A stretch of 64,000 nt of DNA from Ruminococcaceae bacterium BL-4 (GCA_902809935.1 LR778134.1:992001-1056000); one strand, 5' to 3'. Shown: positions 42,700 to 51,720, numbered from the stretch's first letter. The notes: generated by a model from the sequence alone, not told the origin. Numbers and translations are program-made.

Positions 42700-43641
42700 T
42701 TAATCCCGTAACTTGCGGCCGGTCAGCTTGAGAAAGACAGTCTCAAGGCTGGCTTCTTCGCCTGCAATATTGCGGATGTGGGCGCCGGCGTCTGAAATCA
42801 GTGAAATGATGCGGTCAAGGTTTTCCACGCCGCGCAGGGAGACAATATCAATCTTGTTGCCGTCTGATTTTGCCTCTTTGACGCCTTCGACATCGTAAAA
42901 TCCTTCAGCAGGGACAGGAGAACCTTCTTCCAGCTCGATGTGATAGCATTTTTCGCTCTGAATGTTTTCTTTAAGTTTTTCTTTTGTTCCCTCAGCAATG
43001 ATCTTACCGTGATCAATGATGATGATGCGGGACGAAATGGCTTCAACTTCTTCCATGTAATGTGTGGTGTAAAGAATGGTGATGCCCTCTGCCTGCAGCT
43101 TTTTAATGGAATCAAGAATATGGTTGCGTGACTGCGGGTCAATACCGACAGTCGGTTCATCCATAATGACCAGTTCCGGGTGATGTGCAATGGCACAGGC
43201 AATGTTGAGCCGGCGCTTCATGCCGCCTGAAAAAGTTTTCACCTTGTCCTTTCGCCGGTCGGTTAGACCTGCAAACTCCAGAGCTTTTTCCACGGCTTCA
43301 TCGAGATTTGAACCGCGCAAACCATAAAGCGAAGTAAAAAAACGAGCATTTTGTTGGGCGGAAAGTTCTTCGTAGAGAGCAAGATCTTGTGGAACGACGC
43401 CGAGCTTCTGCTTGTAAGCGCGCAGGCGGCTGCGGTTGATTACTTTTCCGTCATAGGTGATAGTTCCGCTGTCACGTCCGAGTAATCCAAGTAGAATGTT
43501 AATCGTTGTGCTTTTTCCGGCACCGTTTGGACCTAGCAGACAGAGGACTTCCCCTTTCTCAATCGAGAAACTGATATTATCGAGGACGCGGTTTCCTTTA
43601 AAGCTTTTTGACAGGCTATTGATTTCTAATAATTTTTCCAT
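42700..43641 (-). CDS. ABC exporter ATP-binding protein
   Basis: The 313-residue ATPase has Walker A GPNGAGKST, Q-loop GVVPQDLALY, signature FSGGMKRR, Walker B LVIMDEPTVGID and a switch His in YTTHYMEE. A C-terminal extension of about 90 residues follows, typical of DrrA/CcmA-like drug and lipid exporters. The second ATG (MEKLLE) is chosen because AGGAG lies 9 bp before it and directly abuts the first. The gene is first in a four-gene operon that ends with the LAL regulator. Confidence 0.92.
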   Translation of the reverse strand: MEKLLEINSLSKSFKGNRVLDNISFSIEKGEVLCLLGPNGAGKSTTINILLGLLGRDSGTITYDGKVINRSRLRAYKQKLGVVPQDLALYEELSAQQNARFFTSLYGLRGSNLDEAVEKALEFAGLTDRRKDKVKTFSGGMKRRLNIACAIAHHPELVIMDEPTVGIDPQSRNHILDSIKKLQAEGITILYTTHYMEEVEAISSRIIIIDHGKIIAEGTKEKLKENIQSEKCYHIELEEGSPVPAEGFYDVEGVKEAKSDGNKIDIVSLRGVENLDRIISLISDAGAHIRNIAGEEASLETVFLKLTGRKLRD

Positions 43642-43672
43642 ATCGTTCATCTCCTGACTTTATGATATCGCA

Positions 43673-43745
43673 TGACCCGGTATTTGAAATCAACCATCCG
43701 GTTGATATGAGGGGATGATTTTTTGATTCTCTCCGGGTCATCCGG
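43673..43745. promoter_or_regulatory. Repeat-rich control region, MalT-box-like elements
   Basis: TGACCCGG and CCGGGTCA form an 8-bp inverted repeat 52 bp apart. Between them lies ATCAACC-ATCC-GGTTGAT, and GGGGATGATT on the plus strand; GGATGACC and GGATGGTT are on the minus strand. The GGATGA core resembles the E. coli MalT box (GGGGATGAGG type). A weak -35 (TTTCAA) and a -10 TATCAT lie toward the ABC operon, as at activator-dependent promoters. Confidence 0.4.
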
Positions 43746-43765
43746 TGGCCGTCAGGAGGGTGTAC

Positions 43766-43794
43766 TTTACTTTTAGGGTGGAATCCTCTATACT
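43766..43794 (+). promoter_or_regulatory. Candidate promoter of the HAD phosphatase gene
   Basis: TTTACT and TATACT are 17 bp apart, 85 bp before the start. Confidence 0.5.
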
Positions 43795-43878
43795 AAAAGC
43801 CAAATATGGTTAACCCCGCACGATGCGCATTTTAGCCGCATGACAGAAGACCGCGCGGAAGAAAGGAGAGCGATTTCC

Positions 43879-44610
43879 ATGGCAAAGACGGCAGCTTTTT
43901 TTGACATTGACGGTACGATTTCTCGTGAAGGACTGATCAGCGAGATGTTTAAAAAGATGATCAAATACGAACTGATTGATCCCAGTAAGTGGTATGAGGA
44001 TGTTGAACCCGCATTTACGAGATGGGATAAACGTGTTGGAAATTATGATGATTACCTTCAAAAGATGGTGGATATCTATTCGGAAACGGTCCAGAACACG
44101 AATTCCTTTCATATTTTGTATATTGCAAAAAGAGTGATTGAACAGAAGGGCGAGCGGGTCTACACCTACACTCGTGACCGAATTCGTTGGCATCGGGAGC
44201 ATGGCCACCGGGTCATTGCGATTTCTGGTTCGCCGGTAGAACTTGTTCGTGAAATGTCCGAAAAATACGGCATGGATGATTATCGCGGCACGGTTTACAA
44301 AGTCGGTCCGGACGGACGCTACAGCGGTGAAATCATTCCAATGTGGGATTCCGAGAGCAAGCAATGCGCTGTGCTCGAAATGGCAAAACAGTACGGAATT
44401 GATCTTTCTGAAAGTTATGCTTATGGAGATACAAACGGCGATTTTGCCATGATGAAATTGGTGGGGCATCCCGTAGCAGTCAATCCGACTCGGGAATTGC
44501 TTACTCATATCCAGAAAGACGATGCCCTTCGGAAGAAGATTGTTGTTATTGTAGAGCGCAAGGACGTAATTTACCGTTTAAACATGGAAACCCTTAACCT
44601 TGCAGATTGA
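43879..44610 (+). CDS. HAD-superfamily phosphatase, subfamily IB (SerB-like)
   Basis: The 243-residue protein starts with the HAD nucleophile motif AFFDIDGTI (Asp9, Asp11). Motif II is VIAISGSP and motif III/IV is YAYGDTNGDFAMM. The long helical cap fits the IB class, which includes phosphoserine phosphatase and related enzymes acting on small phosphoesters or lipids. The ATG chosen has AAAGGAG upstream; an extension of 13 codons has none. It is divergent from the ABC exporter operon. The substrate is unknown. Confidence 0.85.
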   Translation: MAKTAAFFDIDGTISREGLISEMFKKMIKYELIDPSKWYEDVEPAFTRWDKRVGNYDDYLQKMVDIYSETVQNTNSFHILYIAKRVIEQKGERVYTYTRDRIRWHREHGHRVIAISGSPVELVREMSEKYGMDDYRGTVYKVGPDGRYSGEIIPMWDSESKQCAVLEMAKQYGIDLSESYAYGDTNGDFAMMKLVGHPVAVNPTRELLTHIQKDDALRKKIVVIVERKDVIYRLNMETLNLAD

Positions 44611-44647
44611 AAAAATAAAAATTGAGCGGCAACTGATTTCGAAACCA

Positions 44648-44830
44648 TTAGCTTCTTAAGAGATCACAGAAAATCTGTTTTCCCATTGGCACCGCAGAAA
44701 CACCACCGATTTGGCAGCACGACATTATGTAAACTTCTTTTGCACTGTCAGCACAATTAATAAGAACACAGGATACTGAGTGATTCGTGCAAAATATTTG
44801 AAACGGATTTTTAGCGTCAACATTATCTAT
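44648..44830 (-). pseudogene. Decayed C-terminal remnant, penicillin-binding protein-like
   Basis: A minus-strand frame of 60 codons without a start ends at a TAA. Its sequence resembles the last residues of transpeptidase penicillin-binding proteins: a strand SVSCVLINC, then IMSCCQIGGVSAVPMGKQIF before DLL, like the usual VLI..P...GG..AAPVAKQIF.D.L ending. An in-frame stop just upstream and a terminator 3 bp beyond exclude an intact gene. The rest of 44611-44958 holds only that terminator. Identification is from pattern memory and is tentative. Confidence 0.4.
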
Positions 44831-44832
44831 TC

Positions 44833-44884
44833 AAAAAGCAGCTATAACAATACCAATGAAAAAAGTATTGTTATAGCTGCTTTT
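44833..44884. terminator. Strong terminator after proC copy 2
   Basis: Perfect 20-bp arms (AAAAGCAGCTATAACAATAC and its complement) with a 12-nt loop and A/T runs at both sides. It lies 75 bp beyond the second proC stop. Confidence 0.88.
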
Positions 44885-44958
44885 GTTAATTGCTTATTTT
44901 GTTTTGAAAAGTACTTATATCACTAAAGGGAATAAATACGCTTTTCCTTAGTGGGCGA

Positions 44959-45750
44959 TTACATGCTGCGTGCTTTTTGCACACATGCATTGACTGCTTC
45001 GATTAAGCTGCTGCGAAAACCTTTCTCTTCAAGAACTCTGACTGCTTCTATCGTTGTGCCAGCCGGTGAGCAAACCATATCTTTGAGCTCTGCCGGATGT
45101 TTTCCTGTTTCCAAAACCATTTTTGCACTGCCCAAAACTGCCTGAGCTGCGAATTGGTAAGCGAGTGCGCGAGGCATTCCTTCCATTACCGCTCCGTCTG
45201 CCAGTGCTTCGATCATCATGTCCACATAGGCTGGAGAACTTCCGCTGATGGCTACAACTGCGTCCATCATGCTTTCGGAGACGACTGCACATTTTCCAAA
45301 TCCCCTGAGAAGGGAACAGACATAATCCATTTCTTCCGAAGTTACTTTTTGATTGGCACAGGCGGCGGTCATGCCTTCACCGACCATTGCAGGAGTATTA
45401 GGCATTGTTCTGACCAGCTTGATTTCGCGTCCAAAAAGGCGACAGACCTTTTCCATCGTCATACCCGGTGCTATGGTGACAATTAGAGTGTTTTCCTTAA
45501 CATAGGGCGCTATTTGATGGATAACATCGGCATAATACTGCGGCTTGACCGATAGAACAACAGTATCGCAAGCAGCTACAGATAAATTATCGTTAGTTAC
45601 ATTTACGTTTAGCGATGTCTTGGTTGCCTCTAAGCTAGCTGTGGAGAGGTCTGAGGCCATGATTTCGTCGGCAGGTAACAATCCTGATTTAATAATTCCC
45701 CTCATCATTGCTTTCGCCATATTTCCGGAGCCTATAAATCCTAATTTCAT
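44959..45750 (-). CDS. proC: Pyrroline-5-carboxylate reductase (copy 2)
   Basis: The 263-residue enzyme has the dinucleotide motif GFIGSGNMAKAM, VRTMPNTPAMVGEGMT, the canonical substrate loop ISGSSPAYVDMMIEALADGAV and CSPAGTTIEAV. It is closer to the family consensus than copy 1 (SGS.PAY here, SGCAPAW there). GGGTGG precedes the ATG; an upstream frame of 27 codons has no site. Its neighbours to the right process peptides and hydroxyproline, so it may reduce the P5C made by HypD. It stands alone behind its own gap and ends in a strong terminator. Confidence 0.93.
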   Translation of the reverse strand: MKLGFIGSGNMAKAMMRGIIKSGLLPADEIMASDLSTASLEATKTSLNVNVTNDNLSVAACDTVVLSVKPQYYADVIHQIAPYVKENTLIVTIAPGMTMEKVCRLFGREIKLVRTMPNTPAMVGEGMTAACANQKVTSEEMDYVCSLLRGFGKCAVVSESMMDAVVAISGSSPAYVDMMIEALADGAVMEGMPRALAYQFAAQAVLGSAKMVLETGKHPAELKDMVCSPAGTTIEAVRVLEEKGFRSSLIEAVNACVQKARSM

Positions 45751-45869
45751 CGAACCACCCTTTCTTTGTATCTGATATATCTGAATCAGAGTATCCGTCT
45801 GAACCAAGCGACTAATTTTGTCAGCCGGCAATCTGTTTCTTTACATTTTTAAAAGTATTACATTAGGGT

Positions 45870-46331
45870 TTACTTTTCGTCTTTTTTCGGTTCCTTTTTC
45901 CACCCAAATAATTGATAAGGTAAAGAGTAAGCCAAAATAATTCCTAACGCAATTAAAAGCATAATTTTAATGCTGCTAAGTCCGTTTGCAACTGATTTTG
46001 TATTTTCACCCGTCAGAATATAGTAGGCAAAGTAATAGATTCCAGCTCCGGGGACTAGGGTGAAAATTCCACAAATTAAAAAAATAATGGAAGGGGCTTT
46101 CCGTAAAGTTGCAAAAGCACGGGAACAGGCAGCCAGTCCAATCGCTGCGAGAAGGGTAGCAGCGTAAATGGAATGAAAATAGTTTTGTGCAGCAAGATAA
46201 ATCAGCCAGCCAATTCCGCCGGTGAGTCCACAAAAAGCAATATGTTTTCTGGGAACTTCAAATAAAACAGCAAAAGCCGATGTTCCAACGATGGCTGCAA
46301 CGATCTGAAGTAAACTTTGCGTCATCGTCAT
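45870..46331 (-). CDS. Threonine/serine exporter, ThrE C-terminal half (YjjB-like)
   Basis: The 153-residue protein has four to five hydrophobic helices with the family text FEVPRKHIAFCGLTGGIGW and IFTLVPGAGIYYFAYY. It is the small subunit of split ThrE systems. GGGGGAG lies 9 bp before the ATG, and the start overlaps the larger subunit stop by 4 bp. The E. coli pair has been linked to succinate export, so the substrate is open. The Lys-rich end (KKEPKKDEK) faces the cytoplasm. Confidence 0.87.
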   Translation of the reverse strand: MTMTQSLLQIVAAIVGTSAFAVLFEVPRKHIAFCGLTGGIGWLIYLAAQNYFHSIYAATLLAAIGLAACSRAFATLRKAPSIIFLICGIFTLVPGAGIYYFAYYILTGENTKSVANGLSSIKIMLLIALGIILAYSLPYQLFGWKKEPKKDEK

Positions 46332-47110
46332 AATATTGCTCCCCCAAAAACCAAATTCCAGCCTTGAATGGCAAGCCCAACTCCTCCTGCAAGGCATCCG
46401 GCTGTTATCAACGCGTCGACAAGTCGAACCAGACCCGTTAAATAATCATTTTCTAAAAAATTTCTGATGGAAATTGTCAGAGCAACCCCCGGTGTCATGG
46501 GAAAAATAGAGCCGATAATCATTCGATCGAGATTGTTTCCCAATCCTATGTAGTACAGCGCGCAGTTAATTAGAGCTGCAATCATAGCGCCAATAATTTG
46601 AGTACTCAAACTGGAGGACGTAAATCTTGGTGCTATCCGCTTTATAAAAGCATACGCGAAGCCCCCTGCGATAAAAGCGGACAGACAATCACCCATACTG
46701 CCCAAAAACAAATAGCAAAAGCAAAAGCTTCCCAATCCTGCCGATAAAATTGTTTTCCATCCGTTTGCGAAATTCCGATTCCGGATTTCTTCAACCGCTT
46801 TCCGAGCGTCTTCCGGTGTGCAGCGATTTTCAGAAATTTTACGAGACAGGTTGTTCAGGGCATCCACGAGGGATAGACGAATGGGACGAATGGGAACGCA
46901 GGTAATTTTACAGCTGTAATCGGTTCCGCTTTTTGATAGGGCAGAAGCGAAAATTCCATTTGCAATGGCAAATGCTTTGAACTCTCGAACTCCATACTGT
47001 GAGGCTACGGTTTCCATTGTTTCTGTGGCACGGCTGATTTCACCTCCATTTTCCACCATAGTTTCTCCGATCATAATAACAAGATCAAACCGTTCTTTTT
47101 CATCCATCAT
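46328..47110 (-). CDS. Threonine/serine exporter, ThrE N-terminal half (YjjP-like)
   Basis: The 260-residue protein matches DUF1212: a cytoplasmic N-terminal domain (MIGETMVENGGEISRATETM) followed by five helices (FCFCYLFLG, the MTPGVALTISIRNFLENDY loop). Together with the following smaller gene it forms a complete ThrE-type exporter. GGAG lies 6 bp before the first ATG; a second ATG follows at once. Its neighbourhood of peptide and proline metabolism suggests it exports surplus amino acids released from peptides. Confidence 0.88.
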   Translation of the reverse strand: MMDEKERFDLVIMIGETMVENGGEISRATETMETVASQYGVREFKAFAIANGIFASALSKSGTDYSCKITCVPIRPIRLSLVDALNNLSRKISENRCTPEDARKAVEEIRNRNFANGWKTILSAGLGSFCFCYLFLGSMGDCLSAFIAGGFAYAFIKRIAPRFTSSSLSTQIIGAMIAALINCALYYIGLGNNLDRMIIGSIFPMTPGVALTISIRNFLENDYLTGLVRLVDALITAGCLAGGVGLAIQGWNLVFGGAIL

Positions 47111-47709
47111 ATGCTACTCCAAAGGTACAGTCGAATAATAACGAAATTTTCATATATATAAAAAAATTAGGGAACTTTTTTATAAATTTGAATCTGAAAA
47201 ATCCATACAGAGATGCTATCACACGGCCTTTGCTTTGTCAAACCTTTTTTATAGGCAGATATACCTAATTGTTATTTATTTAATTTGAGGACTTTAAGAC
47301 ACAATTTTTAAAGATCTATTTATTAAAATTTATTTATTATATTTAACTAATAATTTTTAGCATTTATTACTATTTTTAATTTAATTATCACTATTTTTAA
47401 AATAACGATATAAAATTAACTTTATTGGCATATTTTTAAAACAGAATAAGCAGCTTCAACTTAAACAAAAATCAAAAGAAGTACTCCTAATGAATATGTA
47501 TAAAAAGACGAAATAAATTTGTTCATATTGAAGATTGACTAAAATAAATGGAAGGAGTATCTTTGAATTTGTAAGTTGCAAAATTTTATATATATGAAAT
47601 TTATTTTAGTAAAACAAAAACAAAGAGAATGAGGGGGAAGGAGGAGCAAAGGCAGATTTTCAAGCGCCAGTTCATTTCAGGAATCCGTATTTGAAAGGAG
47701 ACCCAATTT
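47111..47709. other. Long AT-rich gap before the peptide transporter
   Basis: No gene is seen. About 47260-47440 is extremely AT-rich and looks unlike coding DNA. AGTACTCCT near 47478 and AGGAGTATC near 47553 are imperfect inverted half-sites that could fold the leader. The last 75 bp are purine-rich with two Shine-Dalgarno-like runs. I cannot place a convincing promoter. Confidence 0.55.
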
Positions 47710-49233
47710 ATGGAAAGACAAAGCAGAGCATTGACCACACCAGATTTTGCCCACGACAAAAGATTTTTAGGGCATCCAAAAGGAATGTTTACGACTTCGT
47801 TTATGGCGCTGTCGGAGGCATTTGGCAACTACGGGATGACCGCAATTTTAATTTATTATTTGTACACCTCTGTTTCTCAAGGGGGCCTAGGCTTTTCTCA
47901 AAATGAAGCGGCACAGCTTTTAAATGTTTACAATTCACTGGCATGTATGGCAGGAATTATCGGAGGGTTCGTTGCAGACCGTTTCCTTGGAATACGGCGT
48001 TCTATGTTAGTTGGTTACTCGATTAAAACAATTGGTTATCTGCTTCTAGCGATTCCGGCTGGCGGGAAGACTTTGTATCTGATTAGTCAGTTGGTTCTGC
48101 TGATTGCTTCCATGAGCATGGGCAGCAGCTTGTATGCTTTGGCCGGTAAGCTGTATGGGAAAACAGATACGCGGCGTGACAGTGGATTCAGTATCATGTA
48201 CATTATGAATAACGTCGGAGCTATAGCACCAATGATTACTGGCGCGCTGGCAATGCTCTTTAACTACAATGTAGGCTTTTTGTTTGCAGGAATCCTTCAG
48301 GGCGTTGGCCTTGTAATTTACATTTTGACCTCCAACAAATTATTTGGAGATGTTGGTACAAAACCGGATGACCCTGCTCCCGCCGACAAAAAGAAAAAGC
48401 TTCTGCTTCAATTTTTCATTACTTTGGTTGTCCTTTTCGGAACCATTATCGTTCTGTTTGCAACAGGTGCTGTTTCCGTAAAGGTATTCTGCAATGTAGT
48501 AAGCACAGTCAGCATCTTTATTCCGTTGGCTTATATCGCCATTATTATGACCAGTAAGAAAACAACACGTGTTGAGGCCAAAAGACTGTGGCCGTTTCTG
48601 TGGTTGTTTGCCTGTAATTGCTTCAATATGATGGTTTGGTTTCAGTCGACCAGTATCTTGGCAATCTACGCAGACCAGAGGGTTAATCTTCAGCTTGGTC
48701 CATGGACGATGACACCAGCTTCATTCCAGACAGTTCCTGCAGTTCTCGCCGTCATTTTCGGCAGTGTTGTGAGCTGGCTGTGGACCAAGCTGGGCAGCCG
48801 TCAACCGTCTACAACACTGAAATTTGGAGTCGGTACTGTTTTTTATGGGGCGAGCGCTTTGTTTATGGTGATTCCTTATACACTTTTCCCCGCAAATGTG
48901 AAAGTAAGCCCGCTTTGGCTGATTATGTTCTATGTACTCAATATCTGGGGCGAAGCGATGACATCACCGGTCGGTTTTTCGACTGCTACCCTTTTAGCTC
49001 CTACTGCTTTTACCGCACAGATGGTAACGGTTTGGAAACTGGGTCAATCTACAGGAGCTGGGTTGAGTTCCCTCGCTGTAAACTTTTATACGCCAGGGCA
49101 TGAGGCACAGTATTTTGCTATTATCGGAGGAGTTACAGCTCTGCTGGGAATTTCGCTGTGGATCTTCCATAAGAAAATGCAGAAAATTATTGAAACAAAA
49201 GAAGAGCCAACTGATAACGTTCAGGCTGGATGA
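47710..49233 (+). CDS. POT-family peptide transporter, divergent proton site
   Basis: The 507-residue protein has about 14 hydrophobic helices and belongs to the proton-dependent oligopeptide transporter family, which imports di- and tripeptides. The N-terminal ...FGNYGMTAIL segment, GGFVADRFLG loop and FSIMYIMNNVGA segment match. The first-helix ExxER motif reads AxxEA here: Ala33, Glu36, Ala37. The glutamate and arginine used for proton coupling are lost, so coupling may differ. GAAAGGAG precedes the ATG. The amidohydrolase and Xaa-Pro peptidase genes follow, suggesting use of proline-type peptides. Confidence 0.85.
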   Translation: MERQSRALTTPDFAHDKRFLGHPKGMFTTSFMALSEAFGNYGMTAILIYYLYTSVSQGGLGFSQNEAAQLLNVYNSLACMAGIIGGFVADRFLGIRRSMLVGYSIKTIGYLLLAIPAGGKTLYLISQLVLLIASMSMGSSLYALAGKLYGKTDTRRDSGFSIMYIMNNVGAIAPMITGALAMLFNYNVGFLFAGILQGVGLVIYILTSNKLFGDVGTKPDDPAPADKKKKLLLQFFITLVVLFGTIIVLFATGAVSVKVFCNVVSTVSIFIPLAYIAIIMTSKKTTRVEAKRLWPFLWLFACNCFNMMVWFQSTSILAIYADQRVNLQLGPWTMTPASFQTVPAVLAVIFGSVVSWLWTKLGSRQPSTTLKFGVGTVFYGASALFMVIPYTLFPANVKVSPLWLIMFYVLNIWGEAMTSPVGFSTATLLAPTAFTAQMVTVWKLGQSTGAGLSSLAVNFYTPGHEAQYFAIIGGVTALLGISLWIFHKKMQKIIETKEEPTDNVQAG

Positions 49234-49312
49234 GACTTTTGAAAAGCTAAAAGCTTAATAAAAATATAAGGATAAAAACTATTTACATTTAATTTCGTAA
49301 GGAGGTTTTATC

Positions 49313-50530
49313 ATGATTATTCAGGCTAAACATTTGGTTATTGGCGATGGAAAAACTTCGCTTCAGGATGCGGCAATTAAGATTCAAGACGGAAAAATCT
49401 GTGATCTGGGTCCCGCATCCCAGCTGAAAGAGCAAAATCCCGAAGAGAAAGTGATTGATTATGGTGAAGCGACCATTTTGCCGGGCTTGTTCGACATGCA
49501 TGAGCATATGGGATACTATTTCAGTCAGCCAAATCAACAGGAATATGATGATTTTCTCATTGCCTATTATGCCCAAAAACAGGCATCGGAGGCGCTGGCA
49601 AAAGGAGTTACCACGGTTCGTGATCTTGGTGCCGCTCCCCATGGCCTTTTAAAACGTCTGCGCATGGCATCGCAGCTTGGATATCTGAAAGCTCCCCGCA
49701 TTATTCATGCGGACTCCGGAATCTGCATGACTGGAGGACATGGCCATGAAGACGGCGAGGAAGAAGTGGACGGTCCTTGGCATCTCCGTTCTGTGATTCG
49801 GCGGCAGCTGCGTGATGGAGCTGATTGGATTAAGATCCTTACCAGCAACCGCACAGATGTGCCTGAATTTACGCAGGAAGAACTGGATGCCGCTGTTGAC
49901 GAATGTCATCGCCGCAATGTGAAAATTGCGGTTCACGCGGGGACTCCTATTGCTATTCAGATGTGCATTGATGCCGGATTCGATACCATTGAACATGGGA
50001 CTTTTATGACGCTGGCTCAGGCAGAACAGATGGTAAAAAACGGCCAGGCTTGGACACCAACCATCACAGCTTATACTTATCTCTATGAGTTCTGCCAGCG
50101 TCAGCTGAAAGAAAACAAATCAGATTCCGATAATCCGATCGCTGCACGCGCGATGCATGATATCGCTTATTTCAAACCAGCAGCCTTTGCTTACCGGGAT
50201 AATTTCAAAAAGTTTTATGATACAGGCATTACCGTTCTTGCCGGCACCGACATGGTTTTGTATGGTGCTCCTGCGCTGCCGATTGACCTCGAACTTGGCT
50301 ATATGGTTCAGTATGGAATCACGCCTCTTCAGGCAATCCAGACAGCAACGGTCAATCCTGCGCGGGTTTTGGGACTGAGTAATGTTACTGGAAAGCTTGA
50401 AAAAGGGCTTGAAGCCGATGTCCTTGTTGTCAAAGGGGATGCATCTGTGGACATTACCGCTCTGAGCCATGTTTTAAGTGTTTACCTTGGAGGAGAAAAG
50501 GTTGTTGAGAACCCCAGCATAGACAGCTAA
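49313..50530 (+). CDS. Amidohydrolase, COG1228 prolidase-like
   Basis: The 405-residue metal hydrolase has the full amidohydrolase ligand set: His63 and His65 in DMHEH, the carboxylated-lysine candidate Lys174 (WIKILTS), His208 (VHAG), His228 (IEHGT) and Asp313 (AGTD). The GGHGHED segment is typical of COG1228, which holds imidazolonepropionase and also metal-dependent Xaa-Pro dipeptidases. Position between a POT transporter and an M24 Xaa-Pro peptidase favours an imidodipeptidase. AAGGAGG precedes the ATG. It lies 79 bp after the transporter gene and 51 bp before the peptidase gene. Confidence 0.83.
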   Translation: MIIQAKHLVIGDGKTSLQDAAIKIQDGKICDLGPASQLKEQNPEEKVIDYGEATILPGLFDMHEHMGYYFSQPNQQEYDDFLIAYYAQKQASEALAKGVTTVRDLGAAPHGLLKRLRMASQLGYLKAPRIIHADSGICMTGGHGHEDGEEEVDGPWHLRSVIRRQLRDGADWIKILTSNRTDVPEFTQEELDAAVDECHRRNVKIAVHAGTPIAIQMCIDAGFDTIEHGTFMTLAQAEQMVKNGQAWTPTITAYTYLYEFCQRQLKENKSDSDNPIAARAMHDIAYFKPAAFAYRDNFKKFYDTGITVLAGTDMVLYGAPALPIDLELGYMVQYGITPLQAIQTATVNPARVLGLSNVTGKLEKGLEADVLVVKGDASVDITALSHVLSVYLGGEKVVENPSIDS

Positions 50531-50581
50531 AGCTGCAAAGCAGATATCAATATACATAATAGATGAAAGGAAGCTGGAATT

Positions 50582-51646
50582 ATGGTCGAAAAGCTGCTTG
50601 CGTACATGGAAAAGAATGGGCTGGACGGATTTTTCTTTGCAAAAAGGGAAAATGTTCGCTATATTAGTGAGTTTACAGGAGCGGATTCCTACTTGTTTAT
50701 CACAAAAGAAAAACAATATTTTTTGACCGACCTGCGCTATACCGAACAAGCCAGCATAGAATGTCCTAATTTTGAAATTTATGTTTGGCGTAAGCCAGGC
50801 AAGTCACTAGGCGACGCAGTGGAGTTTTTAAGTGAAAAGCATGGGCTGAAACACATTGGATTCGAAGCAGACGGCCTCAATTACGGGCAGTATCTGGAAT
50901 TCAGCAAGGTAGTTAAGACGGAGCTGGTTCCTACCAATGATGTAGTAGAAAAAATGCGTTCGATTAAAACTCCTCAAGAGATTCAGTACCAGCGTGTTGC
51001 CTGTGACATTTCATGCCGTGCGTTTGAACGCCTGCTCAAAGACATCCGTGTCGGAGTCACAGAAAAGGAACTGGCTGCTAAACTTTCACTGTACATGGTG
51101 TTGGAAGGTGCCGACACGCAGCCTTATGGAAACATCCTGATTTCCGGTGCAAGAACTTCTCTGCTGCATGGAATTCCGTCGGAAAAGGCTGTGGAATACG
51201 GTGACTTTGTTCTGATGGATTTTGGCTGTCAATATAAAGGTTATATGTCCGATATGACGAGAACTGTAATTGTTGGAAAGCCAGACGCTAAGCAGCGCGA
51301 AGTGTATGATTTGGAAAAACGGATGGTAGAAGATGCCCTCGCGGAGATGAAAGCCGGCGTTCCTGTCAAGGACGTATATAAGGCTTCCATTCGTGCCATC
51401 GAAAACACTGAATATCTGCCCTATCATTACACTGGAATCGGCCATGGAATTGGCCTTTTTGTTCATGAAATGCCATTTATGGGCCCAAATTATGAAACAG
51501 TGCTTGAGGAAGGAAATGTCCGGACGATTGAACCGGGAATTTATATTCCGAACTGGGGCGGTGTTCGCATTGAAGATCAGATTCTGATTACTAAAGACGG
51601 CTATGAGAACATGATTAGTACAACACATGAGTTGATTGAGCTATAG
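50582..51646 (+). CDS. Xaa-Pro peptidase, M24B family
   Basis: The 354-residue enzyme has a creatinase-like N-terminal domain (about 1-125) and the pita-bread catalytic domain. All five metal ligands are visible: Asp213 (LMDFG), Asp224 (MSDMTRT), His288 (GIGHGIG), Glu317 (TIEPG) and Glu331 (VRIEDQ), with catalytic His196 and His295. It cleaves peptides with proline in the second position, as aminopeptidase P or as a dipeptidase. GAAAGGAAG precedes the ATG. With the transporter and amidohydrolase it forms a probable three-gene operon ended by a terminator. Confidence 0.92.
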   Translation: MVEKLLAYMEKNGLDGFFFAKRENVRYISEFTGADSYLFITKEKQYFLTDLRYTEQASIECPNFEIYVWRKPGKSLGDAVEFLSEKHGLKHIGFEADGLNYGQYLEFSKVVKTELVPTNDVVEKMRSIKTPQEIQYQRVACDISCRAFERLLKDIRVGVTEKELAAKLSLYMVLEGADTQPYGNILISGARTSLLHGIPSEKAVEYGDFVLMDFGCQYKGYMSDMTRTVIVGKPDAKQREVYDLEKRMVEDALAEMKAGVPVKDVYKASIRAIENTEYLPYHYTGIGHGIGLFVHEMPFMGPNYETVLEEGNVRTIEPGIYIPNWGGVRIEDQILITKDGYENMISTTHELIEL

Positions 51647-51720
51647 TTTTTGACCTATGGCAATTTGACTTGTACTTGTTGAAGAGGCAATGTGCTTCCC
51701 AAAGGCCGGTATAAAGGAAC

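Noticed and set aside
43810-44508. Minus-strand frame of 232 codons opposite the HAD phosphatase gene
   Set aside because: The plus strand encodes a protein with all HAD motifs; the antisense frame has no domain and is a shadow.
47475-47565. Large hairpin in the leader of the POT gene
   Set aside because: The inverted half-sites are imperfect and 70 bp apart in very AT-rich DNA; not enough to call a structure.
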